Below are positions 5,498 through 14,336 of a stretch of DNA of 22,741 bases, in pieces. Under the pieces are notes generated by a model. That model was given only the letters and a program-made list of their open reading frames with translations. It ran no database searches and was not told the DNA's origin. The DNA comes from Candidatus Falkowbacteria bacterium CG23_combo_of_CG06-09_8_20_14_all_49_15. Its GTDB lineage: Bacteria; Patescibacteriota; Patescibacteriia; Patescibacteriales; UM-FILTER-48-10. The stretch is taken from the NCBI GenBank assembly GCA_002771615.1, contig PCSD01000075.1:1-22741 (forward strand), read 5' to 3'. Position 1 is the first letter of the stretch. Every line of letters begins with the position of its first letter. The position numbers and the translations under genes were made by a program.

Positions 5498-7024
5498 ATG
5501 ACTGATAAAGCAAAAGTGGCTAAAAATACATCATATTTTACTTTAGCCTTAATTTTCCAAAAAATTATCACTTTTGCTTATTTCGCGCTGATTGCTAAAA
5601 ATTTTTCACCTGCTGATTTAGGTAAATATTATTTTGCCATTTCTTTTGCCACGATCTTCAATATTTTTATTGACCTGGGTATAGCTAATCTGGCCACCAG
5701 AGAAGGAGCAAAATCTTTTAATTATGATTCCACCCGCCCGCAAAAAATTTTGAGCAATACTTTAGCGCTTCGCCTGTTTTTGGCGCTGCTGACTTTCGCG
5801 GCCGCGATGATCGTTTCTTATCTGCTGGGTTATTCCACAGTGGTCAGAAATTTAATTTTTTTCGCCTTACTAGCCACTATTTTGGATTCTTTTTCTTTGC
5901 TTTTTTATTCTTTAATCCGAGGTTTTCATAATCTTTTTTTTGAAAGTTTGAGCGCGGTAATTTTTCCTTTTCTGGTTTTGCTCGGCGGTTTTTTGCTGAT
6001 GCGCCAAGGCGCTAGTATCCGTTGGCTGATTATTCCTCTGGTCCTGGCCAGCGCCGTAAATTGCTTATTTTCCGGTTTTTTGCTCCGTTTCCGATTTCGC
6101 TTGAAACTAAAGCCAGCCTTGGATTTTGTTTACCTCAAAGCCTTTTTAATTATGGCTTTGCCTTTTGCCGGCTACGCGATTATCCAAAGATTCTATACTT
6201 ATTTTGATACTGTCCTGCTTTCCATTTTGACCGATGATCATCAGGTTGGTATTTATCAAATTCCCTTTAAAATAATCAATGCTTTTCAATTTTTACCAAT
6301 GGCCTTGGCGGCTTCATTGTATCCTTTTTTTTCCGCGGAATGGAAAAGACATAAAGAAAATCTCAGCCAGCCAGCCGTCGGCTTAGCGCCGGCGGAAAAT
6401 CATTTGCAAAAATTACAAATTGGTTTCCAGCAATCGTGCCGTTACCTGATTATCATCGCTTTGCCGGTGAGTTTGGGCATTTTTACTCTGGCCCGCCCCT
6501 TGCTTCTGCTTTTCCGTCCGGAATACTTGGAAGCGCTTTTGCCTCTCCGCTGGTCGATTTTTTCCCTAATCTTTATTTTTCTCGGCTTTCCGGTGGGCGC
6601 TTTGCTAAATGGCTGTGATCGCCAGAAAGCGAACACGATGATCATGCTGGTGGTTTTTCTTTTCAGCATAGTCAGTAATTTGATATTTATTCCTTGGGCG
6701 GAAAAAACCAGCGGCCAAGGAGCAATCGGCGCGAGTTTGACTGTTCTTCTGGCCAGTATTTTTTTCTTTGTCCTGGGCTGGAAATACGCGATGGGGCTGA
6801 TCAGTATCAATTATAAAAATTTTATTCTGACTCTGAGTAAAACCAGCTTAGCGGCCGGCCTTATGACTTTGCTGGTGATGTTTTTATCGGAAAAAATACC
6901 TTTGCTCGTTCTGATTTTAATAAGCGGTTTGGCTTACGGCACCGGCTTACTGGTTTTACGGGAAGTTTCCTGGCACGAAATCCGCCGTTTTCTCCGGCTT
7001 TTTAAAAATAAAGATTTAGCTTGA
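5498..7024 (+). CDS. MOP-superfamily polysaccharide flippase (Wzx/MATE-like)
   Basis: A 508-residue, strongly hydrophobic protein with many evenly spaced membrane spans (about 12-14 expected for the family). The N-terminus KNTSYFTLALIFQKIITFAY and the motif GKYYFAISFATIFNIFIDLG with NLATREGAK are typical of RfbX/Wzx-type exporters, which flip lipid-linked oligosaccharides across the membrane. A cytoplasmic-looking hydrophilic loop (about residues 285-310) separates the two halves, and the central QVGIYQIPFKI block is also family-like. It ends in TGA. The GT4 gene follows immediately, with its ATG 9 nt past this stop, so coupling is likely. It heads a run of glycan genes. The flipped substrate cannot be deduced. 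Confidence 0.88.
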   Translation: MTDKAKVAKNTSYFTLALIFQKIITFAYFALIAKNFSPADLGKYYFAISFATIFNIFIDLGIANLATREGAKSFNYDSTRPQKILSNTLALRLFLALLTFAAAMIVSYLLGYSTVVRNLIFFALLATILDSFSLLFYSLIRGFHNLFFESLSAVIFPFLVLLGGFLLMRQGASIRWLIIPLVLASAVNCLFSGFLLRFRFRLKLKPALDFVYLKAFLIMALPFAGYAIIQRFYTYFDTVLLSILTDDHQVGIYQIPFKIINAFQFLPMALAASLYPFFSAEWKRHKENLSQPAVGLAPAENHLQKLQIGFQQSCRYLIIIALPVSLGIFTLARPLLLLFRPEYLEALLPLRWSIFSLIFIFLGFPVGALLNGCDRQKANTMIMLVVFLFSIVSNLIFIPWAEKTSGQGAIGASLTVLLASIFFFVLGWKYAMGLISINYKNFILTLSKTSLAAGLMTLLVMFLSEKIPLLVLILISGLAYGTGLLVLREVSWHEIRRFLRLFKNKDLA

Positions 7025-7032
7025 TTCTGCCT

Positions 7033-8160
7033 ATGAAACTTCTGCTTTTAACCATGGAATTTCCTCCGCAATTCGGGGGCGTCGCGGAATATTATGGCCG
7101 GCTTGTTGAACATTGGCCGAACCGCGAGGAAGCGATCGTGGTTCTTCAACCCGCGGACGCGTTGGCAAAAAAAAGATTTTTTAAATGGCCGTTCATTCAC
7201 CGGGCGCTGAACCGAGCAATCCGAGAAAAAAACATTGATCTGATTTTGGTTGGGCAAATTCTGCCTTTGGGCATGAGCGCTTATCTTTATTTCCTCCTTA
7301 ACCGTTTGCCTTACGCGGTTTTTCTTCACGGTTTGGACTTTTCGTTGGCGCGCCGAAATGTTTGGAAAAGATTTTTAAGTAAATTGATTTTGCGGTCCGC
7401 GGCCGCGATTATATGCACGAATAATTTTACGGCTCAGGCGGTCAAGGACGCCGGGCTCGGTTCGGAAAGTAAAGTTTTCGTAGTCCATCCGGCCGCCCTT
7501 TTGAACTGGGAAGCATCTCCCGGTTTTTCCGCTGCCGATTTGCCATTTTCCCGGCCGGAAAAAAAAGTTCTTTTGAGTATTGGCCGCTTGGTCCCGCGCA
7601 AAGGTTTTGATCGTGTTTTATCCGCTCTGCCTTTGGTGTTTAAACAGGCGCCGGATTTGCTTTATATATTAATCGGCGCCGGTCCGGACCAATTCCGCCT
7701 GGAAAAAATCCGGTCCCGTCTGCCCGCCGACTGCCAAGAAAAAATTTATTTTCGCGGCGCTGTTTCCACGGCGGAAAAAAATTATTGGCTGAAAAATAGC
7801 GATATTTTCATTATGCCGAGCCGAGAAGAGAAAGTTCTCGGCATAAAAGATTTTGAAGGTTTTGGCATAGTGTATTTGGAGGCAAATTTGGCCGGTTTAC
7901 CGGTCATTGGCGTACAAAGCGGCGGTGTCGGCGAGGCGATCAAAAGCGGCGAAAGCGGCTTATTATTGCCTGACGACCGTCCAAAAACGATTGCCCGGGC
8001 GATTCTTGACCTTTATCATTCCCCGGAAAAACGCGCGCTTTTCGGACGGCAAGGCCGGGAACGGGCGCGGAATGATTTTAATTGGCCTGGACAAGCGGTC
8101 AAGCTGAAATTGATTTTGGAAAAAATATTTGCCGCCCATCAGACAATAGGTTGTAAATAA
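7033..8160 (+). CDS. GT4 family glycosyltransferase
   Basis: A 375-residue GT-B fold retaining glycosyltransferase. The N-terminal acceptor domain begins MKLLLLTMEFPPQFGGVAEY with the Gly-Gly loop near residues 15-16. The C-terminal nucleotide-sugar domain has SIGRLVPRKGFD (182-193; Arg185 and Lys190 would bind phosphates) and the EX7E motif EGFGIVYLE (275-283), followed by AGLPVIGVQSGGVGEAI. I start it at the ATG at 7033: an upstream TTG at 7021 is in frame but adds only MILP and overlaps the flippase stop. A perfect 10-bp inverted repeat lies inside the coding region just before EX7E. Its place behind the flippase implies a role in building the exported glycan; donor and acceptor are unknown. 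Confidence 0.92.
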   Translation: MKLLLLTMEFPPQFGGVAEYYGRLVEHWPNREEAIVVLQPADALAKKRFFKWPFIHRALNRAIREKNIDLILVGQILPLGMSAYLYFLLNRLPYAVFLHGLDFSLARRNVWKRFLSKLILRSAAAIICTNNFTAQAVKDAGLGSESKVFVVHPAALLNWEASPGFSAADLPFSRPEKKVLLSIGRLVPRKGFDRVLSALPLVFKQAPDLLYILIGAGPDQFRLEKIRSRLPADCQEKIYFRGAVSTAEKNYWLKNSDIFIMPSREEKVLGIKDFEGFGIVYLEANLAGLPVIGVQSGGVGEAIKSGESGLLLPDDRPKTIARAILDLYHSPEKRALFGRQGRERARNDFNWPGQAVKLKLILEKIFAAHQTIGCK

Positions 8161-8216
8161 TTTTTTGTAAATATTTCCGTGTCTGTCCGCACCAATATCC
8201 GCAATTAAAATAAACT

Positions 8217-8906
8217 ATGATTAGCGTTATTATTCCTTATTACAACATGCCTAAAACCTTGCCCGCTTGTTTGCGCAGTTTGGCTGATCAGAAGGAAAAA
8301 GATTTTGAAATTGTCATTGTCAATGATTGTTCCTCTTCGCCTTTAAAAAGTTTGACCAATGATTTTCAAAAAATTTGGCCGGGCCGTTTACAAACGCTTA
8401 ATAACCAATCAAATCATGGCGCCCCTTACGCGCGCAACAAAGGTTTCAGGGCCGCGCGCGGCGAATTGGTTATTTTTATTGACGCGGACATCATTCTTCG
8501 GCCGGATATGTTGGCTGTCCTGCGGCAGGCTTTAGACGGCCATCCGGAAGCCGCTTATGCCTATTCTTCCTTTTATTGGGGCTGGAAAAAATTTCCGTCT
8601 TTTCCGTTTTCAGTAAAGCGCTTGAAAAAGATGCCTTACATCCATACTGCCGCGTTGATCCGTCGTGATGCTTTCCTCGGATTTGATGAACGAGTCAAAA
8701 GGCTCCAAGATTGGGATCTTTGGCTAAGCATGCTTGAGCATGGCCAGACCGGCGTTTATGTCCCGGAATATCTGTTTACTGTCCGTCCGGGCGGGACAAT
8801 GAGCCGCTGGCTGCCATCTTTTGCCTACCGCTGGCTGCCTTTTTTGCCGCTGGTCAAGCAGTATCGGTCCGCCCAGGCTTATATCAAGGCTAAACATAAA
8901 CTTTGA
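8217..8906 (+). CDS. GT2 family glycosyltransferase
   Basis: A 229-residue GT-A fold inverting glycosyltransferase. It has the N-terminal UDP-binding signature MISVIIPYYNMPKTLPACL with VIVNDCSS (33-40), the metal-binding DxD as DAD (89-91) in LVIFIDADIIL, and a C-terminal QDWDLWL (164-170) typical of the catalytic base region. The protein stops near KAKHKL without membrane spans, so it is probably a cytosolic, membrane-peripheral enzyme. It lies 56 nt after the GT4 gene and ends in TGA. Likely works on the same glycan as its neighbours; sugar specificity cannot be told. Confidence 0.93.
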   Translation: MISVIIPYYNMPKTLPACLRSLADQKEKDFEIVIVNDCSSSPLKSLTNDFQKIWPGRLQTLNNQSNHGAPYARNKGFRAARGELVIFIDADIILRPDMLAVLRQALDGHPEAAYAYSSFYWGWKKFPSFPFSVKRLKKMPYIHTAALIRRDAFLGFDERVKRLQDWDLWLSMLEHGQTGVYVPEYLFTVRPGGTMSRWLPSFAYRWLPFLPLVKQYRSAQAYIKAKHKL

Positions 8907-8937
8907 CCGCTTTTTTGCCGATTAATCTCTCCGGGCT

Positions 8938-9396
8938 ATGAAAAAAATTACCTATTTATCATTGGCAATTTTCTCTGTAATTCTCATCGTTTCCGTTCTG
9001 CTTAAAAATAATCTTCATTCCCAAGACAGCTTGAGCGGTCCGCACGCCATAGTCGGCGGACAACTGATCCGACTTGAACTGGCCAAGACCAGCCAGGAAC
9101 AACGCCAAGGTTTAAGCGGCCGTTCATCGCTGTGCTCAGATTGCGGGATGCTTTTTATTTTTCCGACCAAGCGGATGCAACGTTTCTGGATGAAAAATAT
9201 GAATTTTTCCCTTGACCTCATCTGGCTGGACGGGGAAAAAATCGTCGGCTTAAGCCGAGATTTGCCGCCCGCCGGAGAGGCGCCGGCGGAAACCTATGGC
9301 GCCGATCAACCGGTTGATATGGTCTTGGAAATGAAAGCGGGCGCAATCGGCCGTTTGAATTTAAATTTAGGAGATAAAATTATACTAAAAATATAA
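8938..9396 (+). CDS. Membrane-anchored DUF192 protein
   Basis: A 152-residue protein with one N-terminal hydrophobic segment (about residues 5-22) acting as signal anchor, then a DUF192 domain. The diagnostic blocks are QGLSGRSSLCSDCGMLFIF (57-75), FWMKNMNFSLDLIWLD (83-98) and the C-terminal GRLNLNLGDKI. DUF192 proteins are small, widespread, usually exported, and of unknown biochemical function. The two cysteines (66 and 69) form a CxxC, which is not part of the general family core as I know it and could be a disulfide or metal pair outside the membrane. It sits between glycan genes; its last base is shared with the ligase gene start (TAATG), so the two are co-translated. Confidence 0.88.
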   Translation: MKKITYLSLAIFSVILIVSVLLKNNLHSQDSLSGPHAIVGGQLIRLELAKTSQEQRQGLSGRSSLCSDCGMLFIFPTKRMQRFWMKNMNFSLDLIWLDGEKIVGLSRDLPPAGEAPAETYGADQPVDMVLEMKAGAIGRLNLNLGDKIILKI

Positions 9397-10964
9397 TGCC
9401 ACGGACAGAAAAAAACTTGAAATTATTTTTTTATTTCAGTCTGGCGTTTATGTCCGCCGAGATTTTTTCTTTGTTCGCGTATTTTCAGCCGTTCAGCGCG
9501 AATTTTTTCGCGTTCGCCGTGGCACTGTCGGCGTTATGTTTGACGCTTTATCGGCTGGAATACGGGCTTCTGCTTATTTTTGGCGATCTGTTGATAAATT
9601 CCAAGGGTTATTTGCTGGCCGTGCATTTTGCCGGCGGTGAAATACCGATCCGCCTCTTGATATTTGTCATCTTAATGTCCGTCTGGCTTGCCCATTCGTT
9701 GCTTAACCCCATTTCTCTTTGGTCAAAAATTAAAGTTTTTTTTCAAGCGCCGGAAAAAAAAATCTTTACGATCGCTTTTTTTGTTTTGCTCGGCGGGATA
9801 TTGATCGGGACCCTAAACGGTTTTTTTTGGCAACAAAACAGTTTCAATAACTTTTTTCTGGACTTGAATGGGTGGTTATATTTTTTTATATTTCTGCCTT
9901 TATTTTTTTCTGACAAAAAGGCCGGATTTTGGAGGCGTCTGGTTCTCGTCTTCGCGTCAGGAATTTTTTGGCTGTTTTTAAAAACCGCTTTTCTTCTTTA
10001 TTTTTTCGCGCACTTTTCTCCGGAAATTGTTTATCTGTTATATCGTTGGCTCAGGACCAGCGGAGTAGGGGAGGCCACTCTTATCCAGGCCGGATTTTAC
10101 CGGCTTTTTTTCCAATCCTACATATTTATTCTGCCCGCCTGGTATTTGAGTCTGGGGCTGATGATCGTCTATTTCCAACAATTTGGCCGAATTGCTTGGC
10201 AAAAAACCGTTTTCTATTTATATCTGGTCATCGGCCTTTTAAGCTCATTTCTCCTGCTTGTTTCATTTTCCCGGAGTTTTTGGCTGGCAGCCGCGCTTGG
10301 TTTGTCCGCGGCCGCGCTTCTGGCGGGACGGCCGATAAGAATTTTTTTTCTTTGGCTTTTTTCCTGGTCTTTAAGTTTGATTATGATAATTTTAGCCGTG
10401 GTCTTGATCGCGGGCATTGTAAAATTTCCCTGGCCGCCGACCAAAGCCGGCCAAAATTCCTTGACAGCCTATTCGGAGCGGATTGCTGAGATTAAAAATG
10501 AACCGGCTGCTTCTTCGCGTTGGCAGCTTTGGCCGGTTTTATGGTCGGAAATCAGGCAAGCACCATATTTGGGCCGCGGTTTTGGCGCCGTTATCATCTA
10601 TCAATCCGCTGACCCCAGGATAAAGAACAGTACCACGGACGGAAGTTACCAAACTTATGCCTTTGAGTGGGGCTGGCTTGATATTTGGCTAAAAACTGGT
10701 ATAATTGGGCTTATCGCCTATGCAGGTATTTTTGTTATTTTCTTCTGGCAGACCGGCCGTTCCTTTAGTTTGGAATTACGCCGGAAATTACCTAATTTAA
10801 CCTATTTAGCAATAATCGCCGGCCTTGGATCTTCAGCTCTGGCCTTGGCGGCGGTTAATTTTTTTACTCCCTATCTTAACCATCCGCTGGGTATTGGTTT
10901 ATTATTAATTTTGATTTATAGTCTGGTAAATAAAAAAGAATGGCTTGATCGTTCAACTTGTTAA
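9396..10964 (+). CDS. O-antigen ligase/polymerase-like membrane protein (Wzy_C type)
   Basis: A 522-residue polytopic membrane protein with roughly a dozen hydrophobic spans. In the C-terminal half it has the Wzy_C/WaaL hallmarks: an FSRSFWLAAALGLSAA segment, then an extracytoplasmic loop with SRWQLWPVLWSEIRQAPYLG followed by RGFG, and FEWGWLDIWLKTGIIGLIAY, which matches the ligase family's conserved loop and following helix. Such proteins join or polymerise lipid-linked glycans on the outer face of the membrane. The start ATG overlaps the DUF192 stop by one base. Its stop overlaps nothing, but the -35 of the next promoter (10958) lies inside its last codons. Together with the flippase and two glycosyltransferases it completes an export-and-assembly set; ligase versus polymerase cannot be decided. 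Confidence 0.85.
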   Translation: MPRTEKNLKLFFYFSLAFMSAEIFSLFAYFQPFSANFFAFAVALSALCLTLYRLEYGLLLIFGDLLINSKGYLLAVHFAGGEIPIRLLIFVILMSVWLAHSLLNPISLWSKIKVFFQAPEKKIFTIAFFVLLGGILIGTLNGFFWQQNSFNNFFLDLNGWLYFFIFLPLFFSDKKAGFWRRLVLVFASGIFWLFLKTAFLLYFFAHFSPEIVYLLYRWLRTSGVGEATLIQAGFYRLFFQSYIFILPAWYLSLGLMIVYFQQFGRIAWQKTVFYLYLVIGLLSSFLLLVSFSRSFWLAAALGLSAAALLAGRPIRIFFLWLFSWSLSLIMIILAVVLIAGIVKFPWPPTKAGQNSLTAYSERIAEIKNEPAASSRWQLWPVLWSEIRQAPYLGRGFGAVIIYQSADPRIKNSTTDGSYQTYAFEWGWLDIWLKTGIIGLIAYAGIFVIFFWQTGRSFSLELRRKLPNLTYLAIIAGLGSSALALAAVNFFTPYLNHPLGIGLLLILIYSLVNKKEWLDRSTC

Positions 10965-10986
10965 CAATTTTATTTTCCTGTATTAT
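10958..10986 (+). promoter_or_regulatory. Promoter candidate for greA-lysS-serS-ddl-ftsQ
   Basis: TTGTTA (10958-10963) and TATTAT (10981-10986) have a 17-bp spacer. The -35 overlaps the last codons of the upstream ligase gene. The predicted leader is about 60 nt, with no Shine-Dalgarno before the greA ATG at 11055. Confidence 0.55.
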
Positions 10987-11054
10987 ATCAAAGACAGCCG
11001 CTGAATGATTAAATTTTAAATAATATTACCGCCAAAAAATGGCCAACAATTATT

Positions 11055-11510
11055 ATGACTGACCAAATCATTTCGCCCGAGGGTTATGAAAAACTCAAGA
11101 ATGAATTAAGCTTGCTCATGGAAAGACGCCGAGAAATCGCGGATCGGATAGAAAAAGCGAAAGAAATGGGCGATTTAAGCGAAAATGCCGAATACGCGGA
11201 AGCGAAAGACGCGCAATCTTTCAATGAAGGAAGAATTATTGAAATTAAGTCTTTGTTGAAAAATTTAACCATTGTTGATAATAAAACCAACGGCCATTTT
11301 ATTTCCATGGGCTCAAAAATCAAAGTCTCGGTCAATGGGGAAGAAAAAGAATATTTAATTGTCAGTTTCAATGAAGTGGATCCGTTATTAGGAAAAATTT
11401 CCAATGAATCGCCATTGGGGATGTCGTTTTTAGGTAAAAAAGTTAACGATCAGGTGAAAGTTAAAACACCCAAGGGAGAAGTTAATTATAAAATTATCTC
11501 TATTCAATAA
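11055..11510 (+). CDS. greA: Transcription elongation factor GreA
   Basis: A 151-residue GreA (typically about 158). The N-terminal coiled-coil domain contains MGDLSENAEYAEAKD (38-52), whose acidic tip residues Asp40 and Glu43 match the pair that stimulates RNA polymerase to cleave backtracked RNA. The C-terminal FKBP-like domain follows, ending with SPLGMSFLGKKVNDQVKVKT. It rescues stalled elongation complexes. It is first in a long forward gene run and is followed after 4 nt by lysS, so the two are probably translationally linked. The AATTATTATG context gives an unambiguous start. Confidence 0.97.
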   Translation: MTDQIISPEGYEKLKNELSLLMERRREIADRIEKAKEMGDLSENAEYAEAKDAQSFNEGRIIEIKSLLKNLTIVDNKTNGHFISMGSKIKVSVNGEEKEYLIVSFNEVDPLLGKISNESPLGMSFLGKKVNDQVKVKTPKGEVNYKIISIQ

Positions 11511-11514
11511 TTTT

Positions 11515-12981
11515 ATGCCAGGCAACCAAAGCCTTAATGAAAGGGAAGAGAGAATAAAAAAAGTCCAAAAAATGAAAGAACGGGGCTTGTTTCCTTATCC
11601 CGCGCACTCCAACAGAAATTCCGATGTAAAATCTGTTTTATTAAATTTTCAGGATTTTTTAGAACAAAAAAAGTCCTTGATTTTGGGCGGACGGATCCGT
11701 TCAATCCGAAGCCATGGGAATATCACTTTTTGCCGCCTGGAAGATTCAAGCGGAAAAATACAATTAGTGTTATCCAAAAAAGATCTTGGGCAAGAACTGT
11801 ACAAAAATTTTGTACAGCTTATTGATGTCGGCGATTTTGTTGAGCCGGAAGGTTTTTGTTTTATCACGCAAAAAGGGGAGCAGAGCTTATTATTAAAAAA
11901 TTGGCGGCCGTTGGCCAAAGCCTTGCGGCCCTTGCCGGACAAATGGGCTGGATTAAAAGACGAAGAAGAAAGATTGCGTAAAAGATACTTGGATTTTTTA
12001 TCAAACCCTGATTTGAAAGATTTGTTTCGGAAAAAAGCCATATTCTGGCAAGCGACCAGGGAATTTTTACTGGCCAAAGGTTTTTGGGATGTAGAAACGC
12101 CGGTTTTGGAAACATCAGCCGGCGGTGCGAACGCGCGGCCATTCAAAACTCATCATCAAGCCTTGGATATGGATGTTTTTTTACGCATTTCCATGGGTGA
12201 GCTGTGGCAAAAACGACTATTAGTGGGCGGTTGGGAAAAAACCTTTGAAATCGGCCGGCAATTCCGTAATGAGGGCATGGACGCTGAACATCTGCAAGAT
12301 TATACCCAAATGGAATTTTATTGGGCATACGCGGATTATAATGATGGCATGCGCCTAGTAGAAGATTTAATCAAAACAGTCGCGCGGAAAACTTTCGCCA
12401 CCAATATCTATCAGATAAAAAATTATTCCATTAATATCGATCAAACCTGGGAAAGGTACGATTTTTCAGAAACGATAAAAAAATATACCGGTTTGGACAT
12501 CAACACGGCCAGTACTAACCAGATTATCGCGAAATTAAAGGAATTGAAAATAAATTATTCTTCTCAAGGTTTTAATTACCAGAGAGGTTTGGATAATCTT
12601 TGGAAATATTGCCGTAAATTTCTGGCCGGTCCGGGTTTTTTAACTGGTCAGCCGGCCGCTCTTTCGCCTTTGGCTAAAAAATCTGCCAGCCAACCCGGCC
12701 AAACCGAAAGATTCCAAGTTATTTTAGCCGGTTCGGAAGTGGGCAACGGCTATAGCGAATTAAACGATCCCTTGGATCAAGCGGAACGATTCTTGGAGCA
12801 GCAGAAACTCAAGGATGCCGGGGACGAAGAAGCCCAAAGCCATGATTTTGATTTTGTTGAAGCCTTGGAATACGGCATGCCGCCCGCTTGCGGTTTTGGC
12901 TACAGTGAAAGACTGTTCGCGTTTTTGGCCGGAAAAAGCGCCCGCGAATGCCAAATTTTTCCGCTGGTTAAGCCCAAATAA
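11515..12981 (+). CDS. lysS: Lysyl-tRNA synthetase, class II (divergent motif 3)
   Basis: A 488-residue class II LysRS that charges tRNA-Lys. An OB-fold anticodon-binding domain covers about residues 55-140 (LGGRIRSIRSHGNITFCRLE). The catalytic core includes RYLDFLSNPD, motif 1 around DVETPVLET (192-200), and motif 2 FEIGRQFRNEGMDAEHLQDY (244-263). SEVGNGYSELNDP (407-419) recognises lysine/ATP. Motif 3 is unusual: the common GLGIGIDRL is GFGYSERL (460-467), keeping the Gly and Arg. HNPEFT after motif 2 is HLQDYT. A short Lys/Gln/Ser-rich insertion (about 386-397) precedes the SEVGNG block. These changes look like a lineage-specific subtype, not decay. It lies between greA and serS. Confidence 0.95.
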   Translation: MPGNQSLNEREERIKKVQKMKERGLFPYPAHSNRNSDVKSVLLNFQDFLEQKKSLILGGRIRSIRSHGNITFCRLEDSSGKIQLVLSKKDLGQELYKNFVQLIDVGDFVEPEGFCFITQKGEQSLLLKNWRPLAKALRPLPDKWAGLKDEEERLRKRYLDFLSNPDLKDLFRKKAIFWQATREFLLAKGFWDVETPVLETSAGGANARPFKTHHQALDMDVFLRISMGELWQKRLLVGGWEKTFEIGRQFRNEGMDAEHLQDYTQMEFYWAYADYNDGMRLVEDLIKTVARKTFATNIYQIKNYSINIDQTWERYDFSETIKKYTGLDINTASTNQIIAKLKELKINYSSQGFNYQRGLDNLWKYCRKFLAGPGFLTGQPAALSPLAKKSASQPGQTERFQVILAGSEVGNGYSELNDPLDQAERFLEQQKLKDAGDEEAQSHDFDFVEALEYGMPPACGFGYSERLFAFLAGKSARECQIFPLVKPK

Positions 12982-13009
12982 TTCTTATATATTGCGTCAA
13001 TCAAAAAAT

Positions 13010-14317
13010 ATGCTGGATATTAAGTTTATCAGAGAAAATCAAGACCTGATTAAGAAGGCGATTGCGGCTAAAAAAATAAAACTGGATTTGGACCATTTGC
13101 TGGCTTTGGATGAAAAAAGAAAAAAAATACAAGCCCAGACTGATCAACTCCGTGAACAGCGGAATACCTTAGCGAAAAAAAGTCAACAGGGGAAGCCCAC
13201 GCCGGAAATAATCGCTGCCGGAAAAAAATTGAAGGAGGATATTGCCGCCCAGGAAAACGAACTCGCCAAGATCGTTGATGAATATGAAGATTTGATGGTA
13301 AAAGTTCCGACTCCGCCGTCTCCGGATACGCCCCCGGGCCGCGATGAACGCGATAATGTGGAAGTGGAGCGGAACGGTAAAATTCCTGATTTTGCTTTTA
13401 CGGCCAAAGATTACATAAGCTTGGCCAAAAATCTTGATTTATTGGATTTGGAGAGGGGGGTAAAAGTCGCCGGATACCGAGGATACTATGTTAAAAACGA
13501 AGCGGTTCTTTTGCAGATGGGTTTGATGATGTTCGCTTTGGAAAAATTAATTAGCCGCGGTTTTACGCCAATCATTCCGCCCACCTTGGTTAAGGAATTC
13601 GTCCTGTTCGGAAGCGGTTATTTCTCCGGCCGAGTCTATAACAAAGAGATTGATGAAATATATCAAGTTGCCAACGAAGATAAAGATGAAAGTGGGGAAT
13701 TCCGGAAAGAAAATAAATTTTTAATCGGTACGGCTGAGCCTTCGTTGTTGGCTTATTACAGCGGTGAAGTCCTACCGGAAGAAAAATTGCCCATAAAATT
13801 CTGCGGCTTTTCCCAGTGCTACCGAAGTGAAATCGGTAGTTATGGAAAAGACACCAAGGGCATTTATCGCGTTCATGAATTTATGAAGGTGGAGCAAGTG
13901 GTTATTTGCCCGGCCGATTTGTCCATGGCGGAAAGTCTGCACGCGGAAATGATTGGACTTTCCAAGGAACTGCATGAGGACTTGGGTTTGCCTTATCGCC
14001 AAATCCAGATTTGCTCCGGGGATATGAGCGCCGGAAAATACAAGATGTTTGATCTGGAAGTCTGGATTCCTTCGCGCCAAGGCTATGGAGAAAGCGGTTC
14101 CGCGTCCAATTTTCTTGATTGGCAAGCCCGGCGTCTGGATGTCCGATATAAATCAGGCACCAGCGAGAAAAAGTATGTCTATATGCTTAATAATACGGCC
14201 TTGGCCAGCGCGCGCATGCTGATCGCCATAATGGAAAATTATCAAAATGCCGACGGTTCCATTACTGTTCCTGAAGTTTTGCGCCGTTATGTTGGCAAGG
14301 ATATCATCAAAAGATAA
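13010..14317 (+). CDS. serS: Seryl-tRNA synthetase
   Basis: A 435-residue SerRS. The N-terminal antiparallel coiled-coil arm (about residues 28-98, rich in Lys/Glu/Gln) reaches the long variable arm of tRNA-Ser. The class II core has the serine-binding TAEPS (241-245), motif 2 CYRSEIGSYGKDTKGIYRVH (270-289) with Arg272, and motif 3 NNTALASARMLIAIMENYQ (394-412) followed by VPEVLRRYVG. The open frame extends upstream into lysS, but homology begins exactly at MLDIKFIREN, so I take the ATG at 13010, 28 nt after the lysS stop. It charges tRNA-Ser and, in organisms with selenocysteine, tRNA-Sec. All key residues appear present. Confidence 0.97.
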   Translation: MLDIKFIRENQDLIKKAIAAKKIKLDLDHLLALDEKRKKIQAQTDQLREQRNTLAKKSQQGKPTPEIIAAGKKLKEDIAAQENELAKIVDEYEDLMVKVPTPPSPDTPPGRDERDNVEVERNGKIPDFAFTAKDYISLAKNLDLLDLERGVKVAGYRGYYVKNEAVLLQMGLMMFALEKLISRGFTPIIPPTLVKEFVLFGSGYFSGRVYNKEIDEIYQVANEDKDESGEFRKENKFLIGTAEPSLLAYYSGEVLPEEKLPIKFCGFSQCYRSEIGSYGKDTKGIYRVHEFMKVEQVVICPADLSMAESLHAEMIGLSKELHEDLGLPYRQIQICSGDMSAGKYKMFDLEVWIPSRQGYGESGSASNFLDWQARRLDVRYKSGTSEKKYVYMLNNTALASARMLIAIMENYQNADGSITVPEVLRRYVGKDIIKR

Positions 14318-14336
14318 GTTTTTTAGCAATAAATCC

